DNA of 64,000 nucleotides from Rhodoferax sp. (GCF_030697375.1 NZ_JAUYQD010000057.1:87580-151579), one strand, 5' to 3'. Shown: positions 7,844 to 17,242, counted from the stretch's first letter. Translations and numbers: made by a program. The notes: generated by a model from the letters alone, not told the origin.

Positions 7844-8692
7844 TCAAGCAACGCCTGATTTTAGGGGGACAAAGTGCACAGCCTCCAGAATCGTTTGACG
7901 GATTCCCTGTGCGGTCTTGTCAATCACGACCAGTGCCTGTTCGGCCCCCAAACTTCCCCCAGTTGCCACAGGCGCAACCAAACGGCCTCCCACCGCCAGC
8001 TGATCCACCCAGGCTTGGGGCACGGCTTCACCGCCGGCTGCGGCAATGATCGCGGCGTAGGGCGCGCCTTTGGCAAACCCCAGCATCCCATCACCAAACA
8101 GAAGATGCAAGTTGGGCAAACGCAAAAGACGCAAATTTTCGCGCGCCTTGTCATGCAGCCCCCGCAGCCGCTCGATGCTGTAGACCTCATCCGCCAGCAT
8201 GCTGAGGACCGCAGCCTGGTAACCGCAACCCGTACCAATCTCTAACACCCGCCCCAAACGCCCTGTGCAACCATTGCGCAACAACTCGGCCATACGCGAC
8301 ACCACACCGGGTTTGGAAATGGTCTGCCCCAATCCAATCGGAAGACTGGTGTCTTCGTAGGCTTGGTTGGCCAAAGCACTGTCTACAAAACGGTGGCGTT
8401 CAATCGCGCCCATGGCAGCCAGCACCTGCGGATCACGCACCCCCTGCTCGGCAAGCTTTTGCACCATGCGCTTGCGCACAGCGCTGGAATCCATGCCCAC
8501 ACCCTGCGGCATAGCCTGGAGCGCCCCTGCCGTTGGCATTTTTGGCTTTGCTATTGTCGTGATGGATGGAAGTGCCGCCCCCGAGAAATGGGTTGACAGC
8601 TTGGCGTGTGGTATCAGCGTCCCCCGGGGATTGGGCCTATTTTTTTCCAAGGTGGCATCAAGCTGTGCCGGAAAGGTCGGCCGCTGCTTCAT
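7844..8692 (-). CDS. pcm: protein-L-isoaspartate O-methyltransferase
   Basis: A 282-residue enzyme that methylates isoaspartyl residues in aged proteins so they can be repaired. The SAM-binding motif LEIGTGCGYQAAVLS and the segment TSLPIGLGQTISKPG are characteristic of Pcm. It is longer than E. coli Pcm (208 residues) because of a low-complexity N-terminal extension of roughly 70 residues. The ATG at 8692 overlaps the surE stop as ATGA, indicating translational coupling. An upstream in-frame start would extend the protein by 17 residues and is less likely. Confidence 0.93.
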   Translation of the reverse strand: MKQRPTFPAQLDATLEKNRPNPRGTLIPHAKLSTHFSGAALPSITTIAKPKMPTAGALQAMPQGVGMDSSAVRKRMVQKLAEQGVRDPQVLAAMGAIERHRFVDSALANQAYEDTSLPIGLGQTISKPGVVSRMAELLRNGCTGRLGRVLEIGTGCGYQAAVLSMLADEVYSIERLRGLHDKARENLRLLRLPNLHLLFGDGMLGFAKGAPYAAIIAAAGGEAVPQAWVDQLAVGGRLVAPVATGGSLGAEQALVVIDKTAQGIRQTILEAVHFVPLKSGVA

Positions 8693-9468
8693 AGCGCAGG
8701 CATTTGCAAGCCAGTTGTCAGGCGCGACGCCGTTTGGGCCCAATACCCCAAACTGTCATGGTCCGTCAAATCCACCTTGAGTGGTGTCATGGACACATGC
8801 CCTTGGGCCGTGGCATGAAAATCTGTGCCATCGGCATCGTCCTTGACCGGGCCCGCAGCGCCAATCCAGTACATGGTTTCTCCACGGGGGCTGCGCTGCT
8901 GAATCACTTTTTCCGCAGCATGGCGCTTGCCCAGCCGACACAACTTGACCGTGCCAATGTCTGCATAAGGCAAATTGGGAATATTGACATTCAACAACCA
9001 AGGCGTGGACGTAATCAAGTGCTGCTGCTTCATCGCCAGCACCAGATCACGCGCCTTGCGTGCGGCCGATTCCAGCTGCACCCAGTCTTTCTCCACTTGC
9101 GAAAAGGCAATGGAAGGCACGCCAAACAAATAGCCCTCCATGGCCGCGCCCACGGTGCCGGAGTAAATGGTGTCATCCCCCATATTGGCCCCGTTGTTGA
9201 TACCAGAAACCACCAGATCCGGCCTGTAATCCAGCAGACCCGAGAGCGCAATATGCACACAATCGGCAGGGGTGCCATTCACATAACGAAAGCCATTGCT
9301 GACACGGGTGACATACAGCGGCGAATGCAGGGTCAGCGCGTTTGATTTGGCACTGTTGTTTTGCTCGGGTGCGATCACCTCCACCTCAGCAACATCCTTG
9401 AGTGCCTCGTACAGCGCCACAATGCCAGGCGCCAAGTAACCGTCGTCATTGGAAATTAGAATTTTCAT
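8689..9468 (-). CDS. surE: 5'/3'-nucleotidase SurE
   Basis: A 259-residue metal-dependent phosphatase that removes phosphate from nucleoside monophosphates. The family metal ligands are present at the usual positions: D8 and D9 (in SNDDG), S39 (in QNNSAKSNA) and N91 (in SGINNGANMGDD). It is the first gene of the surE-pcm-nlpD-rpoS-rlmD operon. A divergent quinone reductase gene starts 114 bases away, so the shared upstream region probably holds promoters for both. Confidence 0.96.
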   Translation of the reverse strand: MKILISNDDGYLAPGIVALYEALKDVAEVEVIAPEQNNSAKSNALTLHSPLYVTRVSNGFRYVNGTPADCVHIALSGLLDYRPDLVVSGINNGANMGDDTIYSGTVGAAMEGYLFGVPSIAFSQVEKDWVQLESAARKARDLVLAMKQQHLITSTPWLLNVNIPNLPYADIGTVKLCRLGKRHAAEKVIQQRSPRGETMYWIGAAGPVKDDADGTDFHATAQGHVSMTPLKVDLTDHDSLGYWAQTASRLTTGLQMPAL

Positions 9469-9582
9469 AATCTGTGGAAGTTCCAGGGCATTGTAGAGGT
9501 CGGGTCAAAGCCTGGTCGCGCGAGCGACATTTTGTGCCAAGCGGCCGCCCTATGATGCGGTCACATTTTTTGGAGACTCCCC

Positions 9583-10557
9583 ATGCATGCCTGGCTTTGT
9601 GAAAACCCCACCGGTGTTGACGCCTTGAACTGGAAAGAATTGCCGACACCCCAACCCCAAGCCGGTGAGGTGCTGCTGGAGATCAAGGCAGCCAGCCTGA
9701 ATTTTCCCGACATCCTGATTGTGCAAAACAAGTACCAGATGAAACCCGCATTGCCGTTTGTGCCGGGCTCCGAATACGCCGGTGTCGTACAAGCGGTTGG
9801 TGAAGGCGTTACCCACCTCAAGGTCGGCCAAGCGGTGGCCTGTTTGAGTGGCACCGGAGGCTTTGGCACCCACACCTTGGCCCCGGCCGCCCTGTGCATG
9901 CCGCTGCCCCCAGGCTTTCCTTTTGTGGATGCCGCGGCGTTCATCATGATCTACGCCACCTCGTACCACGCGCTGGTGGATCGGGCGCAACTCAAGGCCG
10001 GGGAAACGGTGCTGGTCTTGGGCGCTGCGGGCGGTGTCGGCACGTCGGCCATCCAAATTGCCAAGGCCATGGGAGCTAGGGTGATTGCGGCTGCCTCCAC
10101 CCAAGAAAAATGTGACTTGTGCAAATCGATTGGAGCCGACGCCACCATCAATTATTCGACTGAAAATCTGCGTGAAGCCATCAAGGTCTTAACCGAGGGG
10201 AAAGGCCCGGATGTGATTTACGACCCTGTGGGCGGTGATTTTGCCGAGCAGGCTTTCCGATCCATTGCCTGGCGCGGTCGTTATTTGGTGGTGGGTTTCG
10301 CCTCCGGCCCCATACCGGCCCTGCCTTTCAATCTGGCCCTTCTCAAAGGCGCCTCGATTGTGGGCGTATTTTGGGGTGACTTTGCCAAACGCGAACCCAA
10401 GGCCAACGGCGCCATGATGATGGAATTGGCCCAGTGGTATGGGCAGGGCAAGATCAAACCCGTGATCGACCGCACCATGCCCATGTCCGAACTCAAAGCC
10501 GCTTACGCCCACATGGGTTCACGCGGAGTCAAAGGCAAATTGGTGATGGTGAACTAA
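9583..10557 (+). CDS. NADPH:quinone reductase-like zinc-independent MDR enzyme
   Basis: A 324-residue medium-chain dehydrogenase/reductase of the quinone oxidoreductase branch. A GroES-like fold occupies the N-terminal ~120 residues (GSEYAGVVQAVGEGV). The Rossmann fold carries the nucleotide motif LGAAGGVGTSAIQIAKAMGA, and the segment DPVGGDFAEQAFRS follows. The Cys/His ligands of zinc alcohol dehydrogenases are absent. It probably reduces quinones or alpha,beta-unsaturated carbonyls with NADPH; the physiological substrate cannot be told. A GGAGA ribosome site precedes the ATG. Confidence 0.88.
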   Translation: MHAWLCENPTGVDALNWKELPTPQPQAGEVLLEIKAASLNFPDILIVQNKYQMKPALPFVPGSEYAGVVQAVGEGVTHLKVGQAVACLSGTGGFGTHTLAPAALCMPLPPGFPFVDAAAFIMIYATSYHALVDRAQLKAGETVLVLGAAGGVGTSAIQIAKAMGARVIAAASTQEKCDLCKSIGADATINYSTENLREAIKVLTEGKGPDVIYDPVGGDFAEQAFRSIAWRGRYLVVGFASGPIPALPFNLALLKGASIVGVFWGDFAKREPKANGAMMMELAQWYGQGKIKPVIDRTMPMSELKAAYAHMGSRGVKGKLVMVN

Positions 10558-10565
10558 GGATGCAT

Positions 10566-10608
10566 AGCAGGGCTGCCAAATGTCAGCGAAGCACAGCCCT
10601 TTGCATGC
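10566..10608 (+). terminator. possible hairpin after the quinone reductase gene
   Basis: The arms AGGGCTG and CAGCCCT, about 20 bases apart, lie just after the stop codon and are followed by only three T residues. It may be a weak or Rho-assisted terminator. Confidence 0.3.
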
Positions 10609-10719
10609 CAGATTTTACGGTTGGAAAACTGAGTTCAGACAGCGGCAAGGTTGTGCAGGCTGACCTGAAATCTGTGCGCTTCAAGCCAACACACGGACAA
10701 GAACGCTTCATTTGATATT

Positions 10720-10796
<77 letters not shown>

Positions 10797-10857
10797 TTAA
10801 GAAGGTGGACTATAACATCGAATTCCATTGTTTCGGGTACGCCCCTTGCACAAAGGC

Positions 10858-11745
10858 CTACATCATCACTTCTGATGGAATGTTTTTTGGCCGGTCACGG
10901 CGTGCTGTGACCGAACTGCCAGCGGCAGCCAGCATGGTGCAGGCAATGGCCAACCACTGCAAGCCACTCAGGTGCTCATCGAGCATCAGCAAGCCCAGCA
11001 AGGCCGCCACTGCAGGCTCCATACTAGTCATGATGCCGAAGGCCTCCTGCGGCAAGCGCTTCAAGGCAACCATCTCTAACGAAATGGGGACTGCGCTTGA
11101 AATGACAGCCACACCCAGCCCAAAGAGCAAGATACGGGGCTCAAGCAAGGCACTGCCAGCATGCCAGACACCAAACGGAACCACGGTGATGGCCGCCACA
11201 CTCAGCCCCAGCGCGACAGAATGACCTGCATGCAAATGGCTCACCCCTTTGCCACACACGATGTAGGCGCCCCAGCACACAGCCGCCGCCAGTGCGTACA
11301 ACACGCCTTCCGGGTCCAAACCTGCCACGTCATGGCCAAGTGGTAGCAGCAACCCCAGTCCTACGACGGCCAGTACCAACCACACAAAATCAATCGGTCT
11401 GCGCAAAGAAATCATGGTCACCGCCAGCGGCCCAGAAAACTCGATGGCGACCGCCACGCCAAACGGGATACTCCGCAATGACATGTAAAACAGCAGGTTC
11501 ATAAAGCCCAGCGCCACGCCGTAACGCAGGAGGGACACAGCATCTACGCGCGACAGTGGCCAGCGCCAAGGCCGCCAGAGGCCCAGCAGCAACAAGGCTG
11601 AAAAGCCCACACGCAAAGCAGTGGTGCCCAATGAACCAACTTGCGGAAAAAGCTGTTTGGCGAAGGATGTGCCAATACCCAGGGCAGTTACAGAGCCCAG
11701 TACGGCAAGCAGTGGCAAGGCATTTGCAAATCGGTGCGAAGTCAT
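10858..11745 (-). CDS. EamA-family exporter, RhtA-like
   Basis: A 295-residue drug/metabolite transporter superfamily protein with about ten membrane helices in two EamA repeats. The segment SLRSIPFGVAVAIEFSGPLA strongly resembles the corresponding part of the threonine/homoserine exporter RhtA. It probably exports amino acids or related metabolites. It is a single gene between two tRNA genes on the same strand, with a short hydrophilic C-terminal tail. Confidence 0.85.
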   Translation of the reverse strand: MTSHRFANALPLLAVLGSVTALGIGTSFAKQLFPQVGSLGTTALRVGFSALLLLGLWRPWRWPLSRVDAVSLLRYGVALGFMNLLFYMSLRSIPFGVAVAIEFSGPLAVTMISLRRPIDFVWLVLAVVGLGLLLPLGHDVAGLDPEGVLYALAAAVCWGAYIVCGKGVSHLHAGHSVALGLSVAAITVVPFGVWHAGSALLEPRILLFGLGVAVISSAVPISLEMVALKRLPQEAFGIMTSMEPAVAALLGLLMLDEHLSGLQWLAIACTMLAAAGSSVTARRDRPKNIPSEVMM

Positions 11746-11926
11746 CCTCCGACGATACCTGATGGCAATTGCGTTGAACCATGGAGTTGCCTGAGCCTGG
11801 GCAGTAAGCGAGCCGGGGCCATGGGTAATACCTTGCCAATTTTCGCGACGGTCACGAAATAGGACTTATGGCTGCTTGCATCGATTGTCTGCTGCTGGCT
11901 ACATGAGGCCATCAAACGGCACAAAC

Positions 11927-11962
11927 AAAAAAGCCCGCCATAAATTAAGTAGCGGGCTTTTT
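11927..11962 (-). terminator. terminator downstream of tRNA-His (bidirectional)
   Basis: AAAAGCCCGC pairs with GCGGGCTTTT around a 13-base loop. A-rich and T-rich flanks mean it could work on both strands. On the minus strand it lies just after tRNA-His. Confidence 0.85.
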
Positions 11963-11982
11963 ATGTGCCGTAAGGCTTTATA

Positions 11983-12059
11983 TGGGGTGGCTGAAGGGGC
12001 TCGAACCCTCGACAACAGGAATCACAATCCTGGACTCTACCAACTGAGCTACAGCCACC
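11983..12059 (-). tRNA. tRNA-His (GTG)
   Basis: A cloverleaf with encoded CCA and anticodon GTG in the loop ATTGTGATT. The 5' end carries the extra G(-1) opposite C73, specific to histidine tRNA. The D-arm (TAGCTCAGTTGGTAGAG) and T-arm (GGTTCGAGCC) are standard. Confidence 0.96.
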
Positions 12060-12070
12060 GTAAGACTCGT

Positions 12071-12076
12071 ATTATA
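12071..12076 (-). promoter_or_regulatory. -10 element of the tRNA-His promoter
   Basis: On the minus strand a perfect TATAAT lies about 12 bases upstream of the mature tRNA-His 5' end. The -35 region 16-17 bases further up is a poor match. The element lies between the ppiD stop and the tRNA. Confidence 0.5.
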
Positions 12077-12089
12077 GCTGGTGTTTTAC

Positions 12090-14018
12090 CTAATCCGCAG
12101 AGGTTTGTGCGTCAATTGATGAACGTGTTGGCCGCTGCACTTTCATCTGCACTTTAAAGCGCTCTTTAAGCCACTGGTAATAGGCTTGGTTTTCGGCGCT
12201 GGCAACCCATTGAGCGTACTGCGTCCGCTCCTGCTTACTATCCGCAGGTGGCGTGCGTGCCAACACCTTGTTAACGCGGACTACGGCATAACCCTGGGCG
12301 CCCAAATCTACACCAACCCAAGCAGGCAAACTGGAAGTGTCGGCACTCAAGGCCGCATCCAACAGCGGCCCCTGGATGGGCTGATTGGGTTCACGAGAAA
12401 CGGTAACGGCTGCGGGTAAGTTATCTGCAGTGCCACCCGTCTTCCAAGCAGCCAATTTCGCAACGCCTTCTTTGCGTGCCATTTCAGCAGCGCGCTTAGC
12501 CACCAAGCGGTCTTGCACGATGCTGCGCACTTCGCCCAAAGGCAGAGTTCGCGCAGGCGTATATTGGGTAATACGTGCTGCAACAAGTTGATTGGCCGCA
12601 ATTTCAATGGCCTCGGTATTGCGTTTTTTCTCCACAGAATCAGGGCTGAACACCGCAGCCAGCAACTTGGGATTGGCCAATACCCCCGTCACAGACGGAG
12701 ACACTTTACGCTGCAGATTGGAAGCAGTTTTCACCTCCAGTTTCAAACGGTCTGCAATGGGTTTGAGGCTATCAGACTGCTCATACACACCATTGGTAAA
12801 GGCGTCCGCCACTTCGGCATATTTGCGCTGCGCTTGTTGCGCTTTCAGGTCAGCCTCAATACCGGCACGCAATTCCTCAAAGCTGCGCTGCTTCGGCACT
12901 TTAATATCGGTCAAGCGAATGATGTGAAAGCCAAAATCGGACTCAACGAGGTCACTGATCTCACCTTTTTTCATGGCAAACGTCGCGTCTTCAAAAGGCT
13001 TGACCATGGAACCGCGACCAAAAAAATCCAAATCACCACCATTCGGCGCCGACCCCACATCCTGAGAGTTTTTCCGAGCGACATCAGCAAACGACTCAGG
13101 TGCCTTGCGTACTTGGCTTAACAATGATTGCGCTTTTTCTTTCGCCTTCTGACGGTCAGCGGCCGGCATGTCTTTGTTGGCATTGATAAGTATGTGACTT
13201 GCGCGCCGCTCTTCTTTACCACTCAAACGAGCAGCGTTCTGCTCATAGTAGGATTTCAAATCAGCTTCATTGAGGGTGATGGTCTTTTTTACAGAGTCCA
13301 GGTCCAACACCACGTATTCGATGTTGGCGGATTCCTGTGCCTGAAACACAGACTGGTTAGCCTGGTAAAACGCCTCCAGCTCGGCATCACTGGGATTGAC
13401 CTTGGTGGCGAAATCGGCGGGAGTAAATTTTGCAATTTGAACTTCGCGCTTTTCAAAGAACGCGTTCAGAGCAACATCCGCAAGTGCTGCAGGAGAAAAC
13501 GCCGTCCCCACAATGCCCGACTCGACTTGCCGAACCGACAAGTCGCTACGCACACGGGCTTCAAATCCTTCGGGAGTCAAACCCTGACTAGCGGCCAACT
13601 GGCGGTAGCGCTCAATATCCAAGGTGCCATCAGGTTTGCGCAACGATGCAATGGTTGGGTTTTGTTGCAACTCCCGGGCCAAACGCGCATCGGTCGTACC
13701 GAGGCGGAAAGTCTGTGCAGCCTCAGACAACACACGCTCATGCACCAGACGCTCCAGCGTGACGTAGCGGGCTTCTGGAGACTCCAGCAACTTAGCATCC
13801 AGATTGGGCATGGAGGCGCGTAGACGGTCAACTTCGTTCTTGTGTGCAGCATCCCACTCACCTTGGGTAACGTTGTGGCCACCTACCTTGGCCACCGCAT
13901 CCCCCCCCGCATTGATGCTTTTGAAACCATCCACCCCCACCAGCACAAACGCCGGAATGATGAGCAAGAACATGAGGAACATCATGACCTTCGTGTGCTT
14001 GCGAACAAAATCAAACAT
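12090..14018 (-). CDS. ppiD: periplasmic folding chaperone PpiD (SurA-N/parvulin)
   Basis: A 642-residue membrane-anchored peptidyl-prolyl isomerase of the PpiD type, acting on proteins leaving the Sec translocon. It has a short cytoplasmic start (MFDFVRKHTK), one membrane helix (about 11-29), a SurA-like chaperone region (about 35-250), a parvulin domain (about 271-372, with RRASHILI and GGDLDFFGRGSMVKPFE) and a C-terminal helical region. The length matches the family. It lies between tRNA genes on the same strand and seems to be its own unit. Confidence 0.93.
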   Translation of the reverse strand: MFDFVRKHTKVMMFLMFLLIIPAFVLVGVDGFKSINAGGDAVAKVGGHNVTQGEWDAAHKNEVDRLRASMPNLDAKLLESPEARYVTLERLVHERVLSEAAQTFRLGTTDARLARELQQNPTIASLRKPDGTLDIERYRQLAASQGLTPEGFEARVRSDLSVRQVESGIVGTAFSPAALADVALNAFFEKREVQIAKFTPADFATKVNPSDAELEAFYQANQSVFQAQESANIEYVVLDLDSVKKTITLNEADLKSYYEQNAARLSGKEERRASHILINANKDMPAADRQKAKEKAQSLLSQVRKAPESFADVARKNSQDVGSAPNGGDLDFFGRGSMVKPFEDATFAMKKGEISDLVESDFGFHIIRLTDIKVPKQRSFEELRAGIEADLKAQQAQRKYAEVADAFTNGVYEQSDSLKPIADRLKLEVKTASNLQRKVSPSVTGVLANPKLLAAVFSPDSVEKKRNTEAIEIAANQLVAARITQYTPARTLPLGEVRSIVQDRLVAKRAAEMARKEGVAKLAAWKTGGTADNLPAAVTVSREPNQPIQGPLLDAALSADTSSLPAWVGVDLGAQGYAVVRVNKVLARTPPADSKQERTQYAQWVASAENQAYYQWLKERFKVQMKVQRPTRSSIDAQTSAD

Positions 14019-14042
14019 GCGCTTTTCTCTCCGATAAAAAAC

Positions 14043-14073
14043 AAAAAAAAGGCGAACACTGGTGTTCGCCTTT
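14043..14073 (-). terminator. terminator after hupB and tRNA-Val
   Basis: AAAGGCGAACAC and GTGTTCGCCTTT form a perfect 12-pair hairpin with a two-base loop. On the minus strand a run of eight T residues follows. It ends the hupB to tRNA-Val transcript just before ppiD. Confidence 0.9.
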
Positions 14074-14084
14074 ACTCGGGTGGG

Positions 14085-14160
14085 TGGTGGGTGATGACGG
14101 GCTCGAACCGCCGACCTACGCCTTGTAAGGGCGCCGCTCTACCAACTGAGCTAATCACCC
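14085..14160 (-). tRNA. tRNA-Val (TAC)
   Basis: A 76-base cloverleaf with encoded CCA. The acceptor stem is GGGTGAT/ATCACCC and the anticodon TAC lies in the loop CTTACAA. It starts only 22 bases after the hupB stop codon, with no room for a clear promoter, so it is probably processed from the hupB mRNA. Confidence 0.97.
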
Positions 14161-14182
14161 CACCTAAAACTTAAATTCCAAT

Positions 14183-14455
14183 TCAGTTCAACGCATCTTT
14201 CAGCGCTTTGCCTGGACGAAACTTGGGAACCTTTGCTGCTTTGATTTTAATCGCATCGCCGGTACGTGGATTACGACCCGTGCGCGCCGCACGCTTACCA
14301 ACCGCAAATGTACCAAAACCAACCAAGGAAACCGAACCACCCTTCTTCAAAGTGGTCTTAACCGCACCAATGGTGGACTCCAACGCGCGCGTTGCTGCTG
14401 CCTTTGAGATGTCGGCATGTTTCGCAATGTGCTCAATCAATTCTGTCTTATTCAC
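14183..14455 (-). CDS. hupB: HU-type nucleoid protein
   Basis: A 90-residue HU/IHF-family protein that bends and packs DNA. It starts MNKTELIEHIAKHADISKAA and has the DNA-binding arm signature GFGTFAVGKRAARTGRNPRTG. The strong consensus-like promoter at 14539-14567 lies about 85 bases upstream and tRNA-Val follows immediately, suggesting a hupB-tRNA transcript ending at the terminator at 14043-14073. Confidence 0.95.
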   Translation of the reverse strand: MNKTELIEHIAKHADISKAAATRALESTIGAVKTTLKKGGSVSLVGFGTFAVGKRAARTGRNPRTGDAIKIKAAKVPKFRPGKALKDALN

Positions 14456-14538
14456 AAAGTCCCCTTGTAGGCCTGGCCTGGTAATCCCATATGTCTCATC
14501 AAAATCTTATAAACAACAACCGCAGCTGCAACCGTTTC

Positions 14539-14567
14539 ATTAGAGCAACAGGGTGTCTCTAAGTCAA
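14539..14567 (-). promoter_or_regulatory. sigma-70 promoter of hupB
   Basis: On the minus strand, TTGACT (-35) and TCTAAT (-10) are separated by exactly 17 bases. Each hexamer differs from consensus at no more than two positions. It faces hupB and leaves an untranslated leader of about 75 bases. Confidence 0.75.
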
Positions 14568-14659
14568 TACGCTGTGCAACATTACGACAGTGAGGACGCG
14601 AATTCTAGTCGCTTTTCATGCGGGAATGCGGAACCAGTTCCAAGAATTTTTTGTATTTT

Positions 14660-15235
14660 TCATCGTGCGCGGGCACGAATCTCAGGTAACGCTTTTTGTA
14701 AGTAATACACCATGGACCATATGGTAAGCACCGCTGCAGCCCAGATTAACCACACACCCCACAAATGGGTATCTATGAGACCAAACAACATTCCATCGAA
14801 CAGCAAAAACGGAATCGCCACCATTTGCGATACGGTTTTAAGCTTCCCAATCATATGGACTGCCACGCTTTTGGAGGCCCCAATTTGCGCCATCCATTCA
14901 CGCAACGCAGAAATCGCAATCTCACGCCCCACGATGATCAGCGCAACAAACACATCTGCGCGCTGCAAGTGCACCAACACCAAAACGCAGGCACACACCA
15001 AAAATTTATCGGCAACCGGGTCAAGAAAAGCGCCAAAAGACGAGGTCTGGTTCAACTTGCGCGCCAGATAACCATCCAGCCAATCGGTCGCAGCAAACAC
15101 CACGAACATGACCGTGGCAATCCAGTTTTTTTCTGCCACGGAAGACACGGACTCTGGCAAATAAAAGACACCAACGATCAATGGAATCGCGAAAATTCGC
15201 GTCCACGTCATGATGGTGGGAATGGTCATAAACAT
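14660..15235 (-). CDS. pgsA: CDP-diacylglycerol-glycerol-3-phosphate 3-phosphatidyltransferase
   Basis: A 191-residue inner-membrane enzyme of phosphatidylglycerol synthesis. The CDP-alcohol phosphotransferase motif is complete in DWLDGYLARKLNQTSSFGAF followed by LDPVADK, and several hydrophobic helices surround it. It starts 18 bases after the uvrC stop. The uvrC-pgsA pairing is common in proteobacteria and suggests an operon. Confidence 0.95.
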   Translation of the reverse strand: MFMTIPTIMTWTRIFAIPLIVGVFYLPESVSSVAEKNWIATVMFVVFAATDWLDGYLARKLNQTSSFGAFLDPVADKFLVCACVLVLVHLQRADVFVALIIVGREIAISALREWMAQIGASKSVAVHMIGKLKTVSQMVAIPFLLFDGMLFGLIDTHLWGVWLIWAAAVLTIWSMVYYLQKALPEIRARAR

Positions 15236-15253
15236 GGCGTGATTGTGGCACGG

Positions 15254-17242
15254 CTAATGCAGCACCCGGTAAATTTCTTCGGCCAATTCGCGAGATATTC
15301 CTTCCACGGTGGCGATGTCCTCTACGCCTGCTAACGCCACCCCTCTGACACCCCCAAAACGCTGTAGTAATTTGGCACGGCGCTTGGGACCAATCCCCGG
15401 TATTTCTTCCAGCTTGCTGCCACCCACACGCACTTTTGCGCGCTGGGCACGCATGCCGGTGATGGCAAAGCGGTGCGCCTCGTCCCGTATTTGCGCCACC
15501 AGCATCAGGGCGGCAGAATCGGAGCCCAAATACACCTTGTCACGGCCATCGGCAAACACCAGTTCTTCCAGCCCCACTTTGCGCCCCTCCCCTTTTTCAA
15601 CGCCGACAATCAGCGACAGGTCCAACCCCAGGCCAGTGAACACCTCTCGTGCCATGGACACTTGGCCCTTGCCTCCATCCACCAGCACCAGGTCGGGAAG
15701 GCGCCCCGTGCCTGCGGACGTTTGCCCCGCGTGTTTGGCTTCGGCCAGGGCCTCTGCCAGTTTGCTGTAGCGCCGGGTCAGCACCTGGCGCATGGCGGCG
15801 TAATCGTCGCCCGGCGTGATGCCCTCGATGTTGTAGCGACGGTACTCGGCGTTTTGCATTTTGTGGTGATGAAACACCACACACGATGCCTGGGTCGCTT
15901 CACCCGCCGTATGCGAAATGTCGAAACACTCGACACGCAGCTCTTCCAAATTTTCCAACGCCAAATCCAGCGCATCCGCCAATGCACGGGTACGGGCCTG
16001 CTGCGAGCCCTCCTCCGCCAACAATCGCGCCAACTGCAAAGCTGCATTGGTCTGCGCCATGTCCAGCCAGGCACGCCGCTGTTCGCGCGGCTGCTGGACC
16101 ACACTGACCTTGAAACCCACCTGGGCGGAAAGCGCTTGCGTCAGGGCCTTGTCTACCGGCTCGCTCACCACCAAAACAGAAGGCATGGGCACGTCGATGT
16201 AATGCTGCGACAAAAAGGCCTCCAGCACTTGCGCCTCTACCGAAGTTGGCACCTCGGATGATTCCTCGGTGTCCTCCAGCCCCGAGGCGTCTTCCACATG
16301 CACCGGAAAATACGGTCGATCACCCAGATGGCGTCCGCCACGCACCATGGCCAAATTCACGCAGGCTTTGCCGCCTTGCACTTTCACCGCCAGAATGTCC
16401 ACATCGCGGTCGGAAACGTTGTCCACCGACTGCTGGTGCAGCACATTGGACAGCGCAGCCACCTGGTTGCGCAACTCCGCGGCCTGCTCGAACTCCAATC
16501 GCTCGGCATGCGCCATCATGCGAGATTCCAGCTTCTTGAGCACCTCTTGGGCATCACCACGCAAAAACTTTTCCGCATTCGCTACATCATGGGCGTAGTC
16601 GTCGGCGCTGATATGCCCCACACAGGGTGCGGAACAACGCTTGATCTGGTACAGCAAGCATGGGCGGGTCCGGTTGCTGAAAACGGGATCCTCACAGGTC
16701 CGCAAGCGAAACACTTTTTGCATCAACAAAATAGCTTCTTTCACCGCCCATGCACTGGGGTAGGGTCCGAAATACCGGTGTTTCTTTTCCACCCCCCCGC
16801 GGTAATAGGACACGCGGGAAAATTCGGCCGCAAGCGGTGAGTCTCCGTTTTTGCCGGGAGTCTCACTCTCGCTCCGACCGGGCTCCCCCCGCTTGCCAGA
16901 CTTGGACACCCCGGTCATTTTCAAATAGGGGTAACTCTTGTCGTCCCGAAACAGAATGTTGTACTTGGGGCTCAAGGCCTTGATGAGGTTGTTTTCCAGC
17001 AGCAGCGCCTCCGCTTCGGAGCGCACCACCGTGGTCTCCATGCGCACAATTTTGCTCACCATGTGGCCGATGCGGGTTCCTCCATGGTTTTTCTGAAAGT
17101 AGCTGGACACCCGCTTTTTCAGGTTGATGGCCTTGCCCACATACAGCACTTGGTCCTGCGCATCAAAATAGCGGTACACGCCAGGCAACGCCGGCAACGA
17201 GGCGACATCGGTCAACAATTGTTCAGGGTGGGTTTCGGACAT
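15254..17242 (-). CDS. uvrC: excinuclease ABC subunit C
   Basis: A 662-residue nucleotide-excision-repair endonuclease. The GIY-YIG domain lies at about 18-95 (PGVYRYFDAQ, VLYVGKAINLKKR). A Cys-containing region has CLLYQIKRCSAPC, followed by a UVR motif, an RNase H-like C-terminal nuclease and a helix-hairpin-helix end (ELAEEIYRVLH). The frame is open far upstream, but the ATG at 17242 gives the usual UvrC start (MSETHPEQLL). About 25-30 hydrophilic residues (roughly 111-140, rich in Ser, Gly, Lys) are inserted between YPYLKMTG and the YYRGG segment, making it longer than E. coli UvrC (610). Confidence 0.95.
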   Translation of the reverse strand: MSETHPEQLLTDVASLPALPGVYRYFDAQDQVLYVGKAINLKKRVSSYFQKNHGGTRIGHMVSKIVRMETTVVRSEAEALLLENNLIKALSPKYNILFRDDKSYPYLKMTGVSKSGKRGEPGRSESETPGKNGDSPLAAEFSRVSYYRGGVEKKHRYFGPYPSAWAVKEAILLMQKVFRLRTCEDPVFSNRTRPCLLYQIKRCSAPCVGHISADDYAHDVANAEKFLRGDAQEVLKKLESRMMAHAERLEFEQAAELRNQVAALSNVLHQQSVDNVSDRDVDILAVKVQGGKACVNLAMVRGGRHLGDRPYFPVHVEDASGLEDTEESSEVPTSVEAQVLEAFLSQHYIDVPMPSVLVVSEPVDKALTQALSAQVGFKVSVVQQPREQRRAWLDMAQTNAALQLARLLAEEGSQQARTRALADALDLALENLEELRVECFDISHTAGEATQASCVVFHHHKMQNAEYRRYNIEGITPGDDYAAMRQVLTRRYSKLAEALAEAKHAGQTSAGTGRLPDLVLVDGGKGQVSMAREVFTGLGLDLSLIVGVEKGEGRKVGLEELVFADGRDKVYLGSDSAALMLVAQIRDEAHRFAITGMRAQRAKVRVGGSKLEEIPGIGPKRRAKLLQRFGGVRGVALAGVEDIATVEGISRELAEEIYRVLH

